NCBI GenBank assembly: GCA_004151065.3
Contig: NWUY0300034717.1
Coordinates: forward strand, 19,426 to 32,959
Reading direction: 5' to 3'
DNA: 13,534 nucleotides
DNA from: Larix sibirica
Taxonomy: Eukaryota; Streptophyta; Pinopsida; Pinales; Pinaceae
Positions 1-8,111 of the stretch are shown here, piece after piece. Below the pieces are notes generated by a model. That model searched no databases. It saw only the letters and a program-made list of their open reading frames with translations, and was not told the origin of the DNA. Position 1 is the first letter of the stretch, and the number at the start of each line of letters is the position of its first letter. Made by a program: the position numbers and the translations under genes.

Positions 1-6
1 CTAACA

Positions 7-686
7 CTTAATGATGACCTAGGGTTGTAGGTGATTAGTTTAATTCCATTTGGTTTTAGATCATCTTTTACCAACAAATTAAATGAAGAGGGAGAGCCAA
101 CAACTACGATTAATTAACTAACAACTCCCTTAATGGGCTAGAAACCTTAATGTAGGAAAATGAATGAGAAGGAAGAGACCCACTTGGAATTTGTTGTCGT
201 AGATGATGAAAATCCTTGGATTGAAGAGGAGAGTTGTGACAATCCTCCAAGAGTGATCCATGTCCTAGAGTGACCCCCACACAACTTCAAATTTTTGCAA
301 GAGAACACTTGTCGAAATATCCAACACACACACACACACCCCCCACTGTAAAGATAAATCAATGAAACATGTAGAGTGGAGTCCTTGTGTCAAGTGGATG
401 ATACCTCCCTTGCCTTAGTTGTGATGGAATCTTCCTTGAGGTCGTGGGGTTGAAACTTCCATGGTATTAGTGGAATTATGCCAATTAAGATACTCCAGGA
501 TGAATCAATCACACTTGCAATATTGGAGCCAAGTTGGCCAAGACTGTAGAGGTGTCGGAGATGACAAGTGCAAGCAACACTAGGTGCTTGAGAGAGGTGG
601 AAGGAGATCAATAGTTCATCTGAATGTGTATTGTAAATAGGGTTTTTAAAGATAAAATGTATTGAAAGAGTTAAACATAGTTTACA
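7..686 (+). repeat. Left long direct repeat (candidate 5' LTR)
   Basis: It aligns collinearly with 5043-5777 over its whole length. Clear anchors are TGTAGGTGATTA (about 28-39), GAAGAGACC (172-180), the block GTAGATGATGAA near 200, TAAAGATAAATCAATGAAA (349-367), GGATGAATCAATCA (498-511), GTAGAGGTGT (546-555) and GAGAGGTGGAAGGAGAT (593-609). It has many substitutions and small indels relative to the other copy. The right boundary is put at TACA (683-686), matching CTACA in the other copy, but it could extend to about 863. The minus-strand reading frames in this segment look like chance. Confidence 0.7.
324..339. repeat. (AC)8 microsatellite inside the left repeat
   Basis: Eight uninterrupted AC dinucleotides are followed by a short C run. 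The homologous position in the right repeat carries an (AT)9 tract instead (5377-5394). Confidence 0.9.
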
Positions 687-702
687 AAGAGGAATATAAG
701 GG

Positions 703-710
703 TATAAATA
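703..710 (+). promoter_or_regulatory. TATA-box-like motif TATAAATA
   Basis: TATAAATA followed by GAC has the form of a plant pol II TATA box. It lies just right of the assigned end of the left repeat. If the LTR really extends to about 863, this would be its promoter. AT-rich DNA gives such motifs by chance, and no transcript evidence is available. Confidence 0.25.
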
Positions 711-1267
711 GACAAAGGAGTGACTTCAAGGCATAAGAGAATGTTGGATTAACTGTGGGGTTGTTTGAGTTGTACGAAATTGTCATTATGCATTGTTGAT
801 TGTGCCACATAATTGGTATAACGATACCATGCATTTTAGGTGTTAAAATGACCTTATGTTGCATGACTTGTAGATTGATAGTCATGCTACCCTAGGGAAA
901 TTCTTGGTATGGTCAATGCCAAAAGATCAAGAAGGTTTAGGTGTTTGACTCAAATTGAATATGTAGATAGAAAATCCTAAATATATTTCGGTAGCTATGA
1001 ATCCAAATTAAGAAATCCTAATTGACCATGGACTTGAATCGAGGGTTTGTGCCCCCAACTGGACCCATGAAGTTAGAAAGGCCCCAAATGGGTGCCTCGA
1101 GATGCCGAAATGAGTCACATTGGCAACCAAAGGCTAAAGATCAATTGGGAATGTGGACCTAAGGAACCCACCCAAGGGCTAGACATCCCAATGACATCCC
1201 ATGTTTATGATAGGTTAAGAGGGGATCCAAGAGGGTGGTACATCATATTATAGTAGAGGTTAAGAGA

Positions 1268-1384
1268 TATCATATTATCATTGGGAAGACATGCATGGAC
1301 ATGGCATGAGGGTGGACCATGTAAGTGACCTTCGAGTGGGTAGGCATATATGTGAGTACCCAAGTGAGAATTTCATACTTTACT
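1268..1384 (+). repeat. Dispersed repeat, copy 1 (partner at 10663-10780)
   Basis: It matches 10663-10780 in the same orientation. Both copies share TATCATATxATCATT, a GGxxGGAC block, GGGTAGGxATATxTGAGTA and CCAAGTG...ATxTCATA in the same order and spacing. The best-conserved core is 1338-1377 against 10733-10770. Confidence 0.7.
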
Positions 1385-1855
1385 TTTTGTTGCCCTTGTA
1401 GCAGATGTTATCCATGAGATTAGAATAATATCAAGTTGCAAGGGACAAGAGAAGAAAGAAAGTGGATAGGAGTAATCCAACGAGTCCTTGTAGCGTAAAC
1501 CAATATGTTGATGTGAGGGAATCCTTCACTGGCTAGGATTATATATCTCATAGTAGGTGTGGAGACCAACATGCATTGAGCATCGATGTAAGGCGAAACC
1601 ACAAGAGGTCCCCTATGAATTAGTATGATGTCAGGTAAGAGAAGATAAAATAGATAGAAAGATCAACAAGCAAGTGATGCATGTCAAGGAAAAATGCTAG
1701 GATAGGGGAATGTGAAAGCTTAATTACTATGTAAGAATGATAGCAACCAAACTATGAAATGTAAATGATGTGTTAATGAGCAATAACTCTATCCATCATG
1801 TGAACAATGCAATAACTAAACTATGAGATTAACGATCAACAAGTTATAATTGTGT

Positions 1856-1890
1856 CGAGGCGGGACATCTCTACAACCCGGGCGGGGGGC
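1856..1890. other. Local CpG and G-rich patch
   Basis: Four CpG sites fall within about 30 bp (1856, 1861, 1879, 1883), including CCCGGGCGGGGGG, in a window otherwise poor in CpG. It sits at the left edge of the AT-rich island. A more recently inserted fragment or a constrained short sequence are both possible. Confidence 0.6.
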
Positions 1891-2165
1891 AAGTGTCCAT
1901 CTGGCCAAAACATTAAATAAAAAAACGAAAAAAAAATTCTTATATTGGGCATAATGTTTTTTAAAATAAATATAAATAAAAAATTAGAATGCAAGCAACA
2001 CATTGGTTAAATCAATCTTATATATAAATAAAATAAAACAAATATTATAAAAAGATTGCATTTTCACAGACTACACATTTTCGATAAATAAATAAATTAG
2101 TTTAGTAAATCATTTGAATGGTTGAGTGATGCAGTTTAGCAAGGAAGTAATAGAAAGTTACATTT

Positions 2166-2219
2166 AATTAAAATACTTCTTAAGTTAAATTAAATTAAAA
2201 TATTTCTTAAGTTAAATTA
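2166..2219. repeat. 27-bp tandem duplication (2 copies)
   Basis: The units at 2166-2192 and 2193-2219 are the same apart from one C/T difference (ATACTTC against ATATTTC). Both contain CTTAAGTTAAATT. A weaker third version of the TCTTAAGTTA segment follows near 2257. Confidence 0.9.
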
Positions 2220-2234
2220 ATTTTTTTATTAAAA

Positions 2235-2250
2235 TATGATAATTATCATA
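2235..2250. repeat. Perfect 16-bp palindrome
   Basis: TATGATAATTATCATA reads the same on both strands. It lies inside the AT-rich island, right after a T run. It could form a cruciform or be chance in A/T-rich DNA. Confidence 0.85.
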
Positions 2251-2299
2251 AGAAGAGCATATTTTCTCTTAAGTTATATTTGAGAAAAAAATGGGTTTG

Positions 2300-2328
2300 C
2301 ACCTCAAGGGATTTGATCCCTCTTGGTG
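2300..2328 (-). other. T-arm / pol III B-box-like hairpin
   Basis: CACCTCAAGGGA and TCCCTCTTGGTG form an imperfect inverted repeat around a 5-nt spacer. On the minus strand, GGATCAAATCC (2319-2309) fits the B-box consensus GGTTCRANNCC at all but one position. A convincing A box is not found at tRNA spacing upstream on the minus strand, and there is no full cloverleaf. It may be a decayed tRNA-derived (SINE-type) fragment. It is not called as a tRNA gene. Confidence 0.35.
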
Positions 2329-2699
2329 CTTCTTAGAACCAGAGTTAGATGGGTCTATACTAGTTACTATGTAAGTGGGATGATAACTTGAACATGTAAG
2401 TAAAACAAGAGTAGAACTAATGGAAATAATAACATTTCGACTATAAAATCATCAACAAGGTTATGCGTAAGAAGAAAGTGGTACTTGACCCTCCTTGTAC
2501 GTAGGGCACGACGGTGTAGGCCCAGGTTTGGAATGAGCTACACACTTGCATCACATAGGTTAGTGGCATGTCTCAAGTGGGGTAAGGATAGTGACACCAA
2601 CTTTAAAGGAGAGGATGAATGATAGATGGAAAAGGAAAGATAAAAGGAAGCGTTGTTGGGATGACTCTAACAAATGCAAGAGAAGGAAGATGTTAGCAC

Positions 2700-3113
2700 T
2701 TGCATGGTGTTGTGGAATGCATGTGGCAACATATTTTGACTAAGAAACAATGCAATCAAGGGAGGCAATATACACTAAACCAGTGTTATCCCGAGCACAA
2801 AGTTGACCTATGGTACTCCAAAGCTAATGTGAGCATGGGAGGTGACATATATAATCAAGGATTATCATGGTCATGGAGGCAACATACAATAATCAATGGC
2901 ATAGTGCGAGTCCCATGTGATATATTATAGTCTAGAGAGTGCAAGTAGAATAGGCAATATGCATTGATCTAGAGTCATCGCAAACACAAAGGAGACATGT
3001 CATAACCTTGAGTTAGTGTGAGCATGGGGGAAACATACATTAATGTGGAGTTGATGCAAGTGCAGTGGGAATGATATACATCAATATAGGGTCAATGTGA
3101 GCACATAGGAGAC
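2700..3113 (+). repeat. Degenerate minisatellite, about 40-bp period
   Basis: About nine diverged units follow the pattern 'AATGTGAGCATGGGAGG-AACATACATTAAT-TAGAGT'. Clear unit starts are near 2826 (AATGTGAGCATGGGAGG), 2937 (GAGTGCAAGTAGAATAGG), 3015 (AGTGTGAGCATGGGGG), 3053 (TGATGCAAGTGCAGTGGG) and 3094 (CAATGTGAGCACATAGGAG). Each is followed by a (C/G)AxATAxATxAAT-like segment. The 76-codon opening at 2700-2930 is a by-product of the repeat. Retrotransposon interiors commonly carry such arrays. Confidence 0.65.
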
Positions 3114-4980
3114 CGATTCCAATTATGTACTGAAAGAGGTAAGGGGTGCAAAGGAGGAGATGATGCCACAAAAGAAAGGGTTATGTAGTTGTAATCTATG
3201 GAATGCAAGCCACTAAGGGTACATCTCAAAAGAGAGACCAACGAAGTGATAATTGATTCTAACTAGAGGGGTTATTTTGAGTCAATTTGTACCCAGGATA
3301 ATGAATTAAAAAGGACCAATTCATTGATAATGTGACCAAAGCAAAGGGAGAAAAGGGGCACACGAAAGAGGAGCTAAGGAAAAGGGGTGAGGATTTCCTG
3401 GAGCACCCAAGAGATAAGGGAAGGAGGAGAGAGATGCAAAGGAGAATGGGAAAGAAATAACATGATAAGATGAGAGGATAACTAAGGAAGATTGTGTGCT
3501 ATTGAGGTTGGAGGTGGCCATAGATGATGATGAGTGGTCCAATCTGACCCAAAAAGGTCCCATTAAAGATAGGGGTTCGTTCAACCTGATAGAACATCTT
3601 TTCGAGGTTAGTGGATATCATCTTAGACCACCAATGAGAAGTTGAGGAAGGGGATGAAAGGAAATGGAAGACAAAGAAGAGGAGGGTTTTCCTTGAGTGG
3701 AATAATGCATGAGCAACGAGGAAGGAAGGGAAGGATCAAGTAATTATCTAGAAAATCTGAAAGGATGCACACCTTTTAGGTGAGAGGTGATGAGGCAACA
3801 AGATGACTCTAGAGGTAAATTGCTCATAAGGTGTCTAAGAGGAGGCCTAGTCTCTAATCCTTAATGGATCATGTCAATGGATCCTATAATATAAGGGGGA
3901 GCCTTAGGGAAATCAAGAGGTACTACACCACCTTATGCTTGTGATTATAGGAGTGCCTTGGAGTCTTTCGATGTTGCCTCAGGCTAGGGGTAAGGTGTAG
4001 TGTCAATGGGACAAATAAGATATGCTTGTCCTACAAAGCTATTAGGTTGATATGCGATGCCTTATCTATGTGTAGTGCATTGTTGAGAGGTAAGACCTTA
4101 GGTTGGGGGTGATCGTAAGCTTTATTCAGAGAAAGAGGGGTGCATTCATTGAAGGACATGATATTTGTTGATGTTGCGAGTTTTTTGCTTATGATACTTC
4201 TACCAATTGTTTGAGCTAGGGAAAGGGACAAAACTTGAAGTCTTTGTGACTAGTTGCAAGAATATTTGCTTTGGTTGAGAGCACCTTACATTCCTTTCTT
4301 CGCACGGAAGGAGATATGCAAGGCTCTTAAGAACGAGGGTTTTGAGGTGAGATTGGAGGTTTGACTTGGTAAAATTATTGGGGAGGGAAAGGTTTCCTAA
4401 GCGAGTCTTTAGTTTCTACAAATAACTCTCTAAGGATTCTTTCTTCAAGTTTTCAAATGTAGGGCATGAGTTTGTCACAATTCCTACATGACATAGGTGG
4501 TTGTATGTTTAGTTGGCTAGGTGGATGACAAGTTGTATGATGGATTTGGTTAGCAAAAAAAAATGGGTTTCACGTTGAAAGGAAATGGTACTCAGATGAT
4601 TACTGGGAGGTATGCTCATTTGAATAAGGTGAGATAGATTGGACATGTTTTTGGGATAATGTTAATTGTCCCCAAGATGCACGATAATAGGGTGAAAGAA
4701 GCTATAGAATGAGGACAACCAGAGGACTCCGTAGTCCAAGGGACTAGGGACAAAAGAGAAGAAAAAATGGAGGAGAGAGCCTTTGCTTGAGAAAGGGAAG
4801 GGTTAATGGAAACTTGTTAGCGGAGTTGTCAAAGTGTAAAGATTGAATGGATTCATGTTTCCATAAACAATGCGAGGGTGGAGTTGGAAGACCACCCAAC
4901 CACCCACACACTACTAAAGGGGGGAAACATGAGAATGGAGTTGTAACTTGGTTTTGGGGAAAAAAATGAAACACCCTAGG
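3114..4980. other. Element interior, right part: purine-rich, no gene found
   Basis: The + strand is rich in GGA, GAGG and AAGG over long stretches (for example 3330-3480 and 3630-3740), so the minus-strand openings at 3321-3584, 4031-4231 and 4744-4974 are compositionally biased (Ser/Pro/Phe/Leu) rather than gene-like. Translating the + strand gives stretches of 40-60 codons between stops without any recognisable gag or pol motif. This may be a heavily decayed coding region of a retroelement, but nothing confirms it. Confidence 0.5.
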
Positions 4981-5013
4981 GAAAGATAAAAAGGGAAAAA
5001 ATAGAAAAGAGAG
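4981..5013 (+). promoter_or_regulatory. Candidate polypurine tract
   Basis: Thirty-one of 33 bases are A or G; the two T are at 4987 and 5002. It lies about 30 bp before the start of the right repeat. In LTR elements, plus-strand priming uses a polypurine tract next to the 3' LTR, so position and strand both fit. The gap to the LTR is longer than usual and the surrounding DNA is purine-rich. Confidence 0.4.
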
Positions 5014-5042
5014 CCACTAGATTAATTAAGACCTTAAGATAT

Positions 5043-5777
5043 TGTTAATGATTATTGAAGGATGTAGGTGATTAGGGTAATTAAATTAGGGTTTCAAAAG
5101 GGTTTTACTAGCAAATTGAATGGAAAAGGAGAGTTAACTAACTAGGTTCATTTAACCAACAATTCCCTCAATGAGTTGGAAACCTTAGTGCTAGAAAATG
5201 AAAGAGAAAGAAGAGACCTCACTTGAAATTTGTTGGTGTAGATGATGAAGATACCTAGGCTGAAGACCATAGTTGTGATATCCCTTCAAGAGTGAACCAA
5301 ATACTAGTATGACCAACACACTCAACTTCAAATTCCTGCAAGAAAAGACATTTCCTCAAATCTCAAATGCAATGAAATATATATATATATATATGCAATA
5401 TAATCAATAAACACTAGATCTTCTATTATAAAGATAAATCAATGAAAATTGAAGAGTAGAGAGACCTAGTTCACTCATAAGGGATTATACCTTCCATGCT
5501 CTAGCTGTGGTAGAAAGTCCATGGAGGTTGTGAGGTTGAAATTTCCAAGCTATGGGTGAAACTATGTTAATGAATACACCTTAGGATGAATCAATCAAAC
5601 CTACAATATTGGAACCTGCATTCTAGTCAAAGGTGGCTTTGTAGAGGTGTTGGAGATGACATGTGCACATAAATTAGGATATCGAGAGAGGTGGAAGGAG
5701 ATTAATATCCGATTTAAGTGTATCCTTGTAACTTAGGGTTTTCAAAGAAAAAATGTATGGAAAGAGTTAAATCTACA
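5043..5777 (+). repeat. Right long direct repeat (candidate 3' LTR)
   Basis: This copy has TG...CA ends (TGTTAATG at 5043, CTACA ending at 5777) and is collinear with 7-686. It is somewhat longer, mainly from an (AT)n expansion and an extra segment at 5395-5430. Shared anchors include TGTAGGTGATTA (5065-5076), TAAAGATAAATCAATGAAA (5430-5448), TTAGGATGAATCAATCA (about 5581) and GAGAGAGGTGGAAGGAGAT (5684-5702). The sequence after 5777 changes abruptly to C/T-rich. Confidence 0.7.
5377..5394. repeat. (AT)9 microsatellite inside the right repeat
   Basis: Nine uninterrupted AT dinucleotides sit at the site that carries (AC)8 in the left repeat. Confidence 0.9.
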
Positions 5778-5942
5778 ATGTTGCATGAGGATCCATTCCC
5801 CTAAGAAAAACCCTATATTCAACATTCCAACATTCTAGGACTTATAACAATTTGACAACATTCCATTTTCATTATGGACATAATTAGAGACATGGAGACT
5901 TCAAGCTCATTCCTAATCCATACTCATCAATTGACAATCCAA

Positions 5943-5967
5943 CCATCCCTAAAAAAACTAGGGATGG
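5943..5967. repeat. Perfect 9-bp hairpin
   Basis: CCATCCCTA and TAGGGATGG are exact reverse complements around the 7-nt loop AAAAAAC. No downstream T run supports terminator use. It may be the remnant of a small inverted-repeat element. Confidence 0.75.
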
Positions 5968-6210
5968 CTAGTCGTCCCTCGACCCACTTGTTATAGCATT
6001 TCCTAAATCACTAATGCTAAAAACCCCCTACACCCCTCTTGCACATAAAAATATGAAAATATCCTTCAAAAAATTCAAATTGGACTTGCATACGTGTGAT
6101 GCCAGTTAGAAACAAACGTATACACTAATTACCCTTTAGCTTGAAAGTCGGTGCTAGTCCACATGGACTTACTTACACCCAACCCAACTCCCTAAACCAC
6201 TTCTCTCAAG

Positions 6211-6218
6211 TATAAAAG
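6211..6218 (+). promoter_or_regulatory. TATA-box-like motif TATAAAAG
   Basis: The context TCTCTCAAGTATAAAAGTCC resembles LTR or plant pol II promoters, with a pyrimidine-rich region downstream. No coding sequence follows closely. It could be the promoter of a solo LTR, but this is weakly supported. Confidence 0.3.
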
Positions 6219-7771
6219 TCCTACATTTGAAGGTGGGACCATATACCAACATTGTAATTACATTCTGAAGGACTTGAACCAGAGTGCCCTTGGATTTTAT
6301 AGCATCATTCCCATCCGACTTTTCCTTTGTGTTGAGTTTCCTTTCTCCTTTGAGTGAGTGGGGATATTGATTGTATTTAATTAATCCCTTTTATTCCTAG
6401 ACAAAGAAAGAGAGAAGATGAAGATCTATTAGTGGCTCGAGCAAGGAGAATCTAGGCTGGTGATGGAGGCACTGTGCTAAAGGATTAGCTAATATTTTCC
6501 TTTGTAGTTGTCTCTTTTTCTAAATATAAAATCACTCTTCTTTCCCTCCCCCAAAATGCTTCTTTTTATTGTGTGATTGTTTACATGTGATGTTTTGGGA
6601 ATGAATTGGTTTTAACCTGAATGAATCGATTTGCTTAGTTAATTACCAGTTCAATGGTAATTTTTTATATTTCATTTAATAGTCAAAAGTTGTTTGAGAA
6701 GGATTGTTGGTTGTGCTGAGTGCAAGTACACAAGAGTTTTGATTTGAGTAGAGGACAAGACTTGGAGCAAAAAACACTTGTGAAGTGTTCAACTGCTAGG
6801 ATCCAAGTAACTTTCTCTTTGAATTCAAAGTTGATTAATTAAGTAGGAGTTAAGATTATATATATTCCCTTGATATGTTAGTATCCCTAACCCTAGTTAC
6901 TAGGATAGTTTTTCCCACGACACCACTACAATCATTTAACATTATAGAAAAAAAATCCTAAACTTAACACTAGGTGTTTCCCTATTTGACTTTATCTACA
7001 CGTGCCCCCTAAACTAGTAAAACCTAACCCCATCATTTTTATTCCATTCATCCTCGCTGCACCTCTCTTACTCCATTCACCCTTCAACTTGATCTGTCAT
7101 CCATGAGACCGTTGTACATTTGTTTGAACTTGATTCTCATCTATAGGATATAACATAGTCACAACTCTCCACACTCCAAAACTCACGACACTCAATAACA
7201 TGTAGTACATTCCCCACTCTCTAGCTCTTACAATACTCTTTGACACTCATTCTTGGGCTTGTAGACTCACTCTAGCACTCACTTGTAGGCCATCACACTT
7301 CAAGAGCAGTACATGTGACACAACCCATTGATTTTCCCTTCACATAGTCAAGATTCAACATAGATTTTGAAGTAGATTCTTCCTTCACCAAGGATGCTAG
7401 ATTTTAATTTTTGGCATTTATTACTTTTTGAAATCATTTTTTTAAACTACACATTACATTTCAGACTTTAGTGTTATAAATTTCACTAGTTTCACATTGT
7501 GAATGGTTTAGTGATTTCGATTGAATATATTAGTTTGGGATTTACATTTTTTTAAAAGATTTCTTCCAAGTTCCTTACTTTGTGCACTATTCAATTGTTC
7601 AAAAAAGTTTCAAATGGAGGGAAGCACTTTTCCAATGCCTCAATCTGAAATGAGACCAACTATAATGTTGCTAGAGCCAACTAAAAACTCATTTTCCATC
7701 AATGTGAAGAACCTCTTATTGCATTTTTTTTAAATCACCTAAAACAAGAGGAAAACGATGATGGTTTAGAG

Positions 7772-7900
7772 GAATGGAAATACAAACTCAATGGTCACAC
7801 ACTTAAGCAAAACTACACTAGAGATTACCATCATCTTTTGGTTATTCCCGAGGATGGAGTAAATGGATGAACCCACCCCTTGGAAAACAAGATTGAAATT
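7772..7900 (+). pseudogene. BED-type zinc-finger remnant of the hAT transposase
   Basis: Frame 2 reads EEWKYKLNGHTLKQNYTR, then YHHLLVIPEDGVNG, a stop (7868-7870) and THPLE. This follows the BED layout of a Trp-Lys-Cys-x-x-Cys motif, an HL-x-IP-GV segment and a final Cys. Both expected early Cys are replaced (Tyr and Asn), and the late Cys position is a TGA stop. The His after the 'Y' is kept. DNA-binding function is therefore lost. In functional family members this domain binds the transposon ends. Confidence 0.7.
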
Positions 7901-8111
7901 ACTAAAATTCACATGGTTTCCAAGGGTGACACTATAAAGGTAGAGGATAATTTACTATCTTAAAAAAACAAAGAGTCACAGGCTTAATAAAGTCCTCTCA
8001 AAGAGAAACCAATGACAATGATGAAATTGATTCATTGGCGGTTCTATTAATAATATTTCAAGTAAGAAGGTTTTTGTGATAGAGATGTTCAATACACAAT
8101 GCAAGGACGAG

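Larger units (their letters stand above)
687..1850. other. Element interior, left part: no gene found
   Basis: This stretch is purine-leaning and non-coding. All frames are interrupted, and the longest opening (minus strand, 1420-1602) matches nothing I recognise. No reverse transcriptase, integrase, RNase H or CCHC motif was seen. It contains one copy of a dispersed repeat (1268-1384). Confidence 0.6.
1905..2280. other. AT-rich island without genes
   Basis: This is almost uninterrupted A/T-rich sequence with A runs, ATAAATAAA-type stretches, a 27-bp tandem duplication and a perfect palindrome. No coding potential is seen. It contrasts sharply with the GA-rich DNA on both sides, which suggests a separate origin as an insertion in the element. 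Confidence 0.6.
7..5777 (+). mobile_element. Degenerate LTR-retrotransposon-like element, non-coding interior
   Basis: Two long direct repeats (7-686 and 5043-5777) enclose about 4.4 kb. Homology starts at the shared octamer TTAATGAT (8-15 and 5045-5052). The right copy has canonical TG...CA ends (TGTTAATGATT at 5043, CTACA ending at 5777). A purine tract at 4981-5013 lies about 30 bp before the right copy, where a polypurine tract is expected for a + strand element. No primer-binding site is obvious after the left repeat, no target-site duplication is visible, and no gag-pol motif was recognised in any frame of the interior. It could be a LARD-like non-autonomous element or an ancient autonomous one. 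The heavy divergence between the repeats, judged by eye, indicates an old insertion. A segmental duplication is the main alternative. Confidence 0.62.
5778..7500. other. Pyrimidine-rich intergenic stretch without genes
   Basis: The + strand switches to C/T-rich sequence directly after the right repeat. No open frame worth calling was found on either strand. Visible items are a 9-bp hairpin (5943-5967), a TATA-like motif (6211), small inverted repeats at 6641-6662 (AATTACC...GGTAATT) and 6773-6789 (AACACTT GTG AAGTGTT), and an ACTC-rich low-complexity part at about 7160-7300. It may contain another decayed LTR, but no partner copy lies in the window. Confidence 0.55.

Noticed and set aside
390-611. 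Minus-strand 73-codon frame in the left repeat
   Set aside because: The matching part of the right repeat is not open, and the peptide resembles no family. It is an accident of LTR sequence.
2300-2328. A tRNA gene
   Set aside because: Only a T-arm/B-box-like part is present. No acceptor, D-arm or anticodon stem can be folded around it.
2700-2930. Plus-strand 76-codon frame as a gene
   Set aside because: It lies in the degenerate minisatellite, and its Met/Trp/Gln pattern follows from the repeat units.
3321-3584. Minus-strand 87-codon frame (Ser/Pro/Phe-rich)
   Set aside because: It is antisense to purine-rich DNA, which suppresses stop codons and yields biased peptides. No domain was recognised.
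5943-5967. Intrinsic transcription terminator
   Set aside because: The hairpin is strong but no T run follows, and the window is plant nuclear DNA, where this type of terminator is not used by pol II.
6889-6905. Telomere-like CCCTAACCCTAG
   Set aside because: There is only one and a half units and no array, so it is expected by chance.
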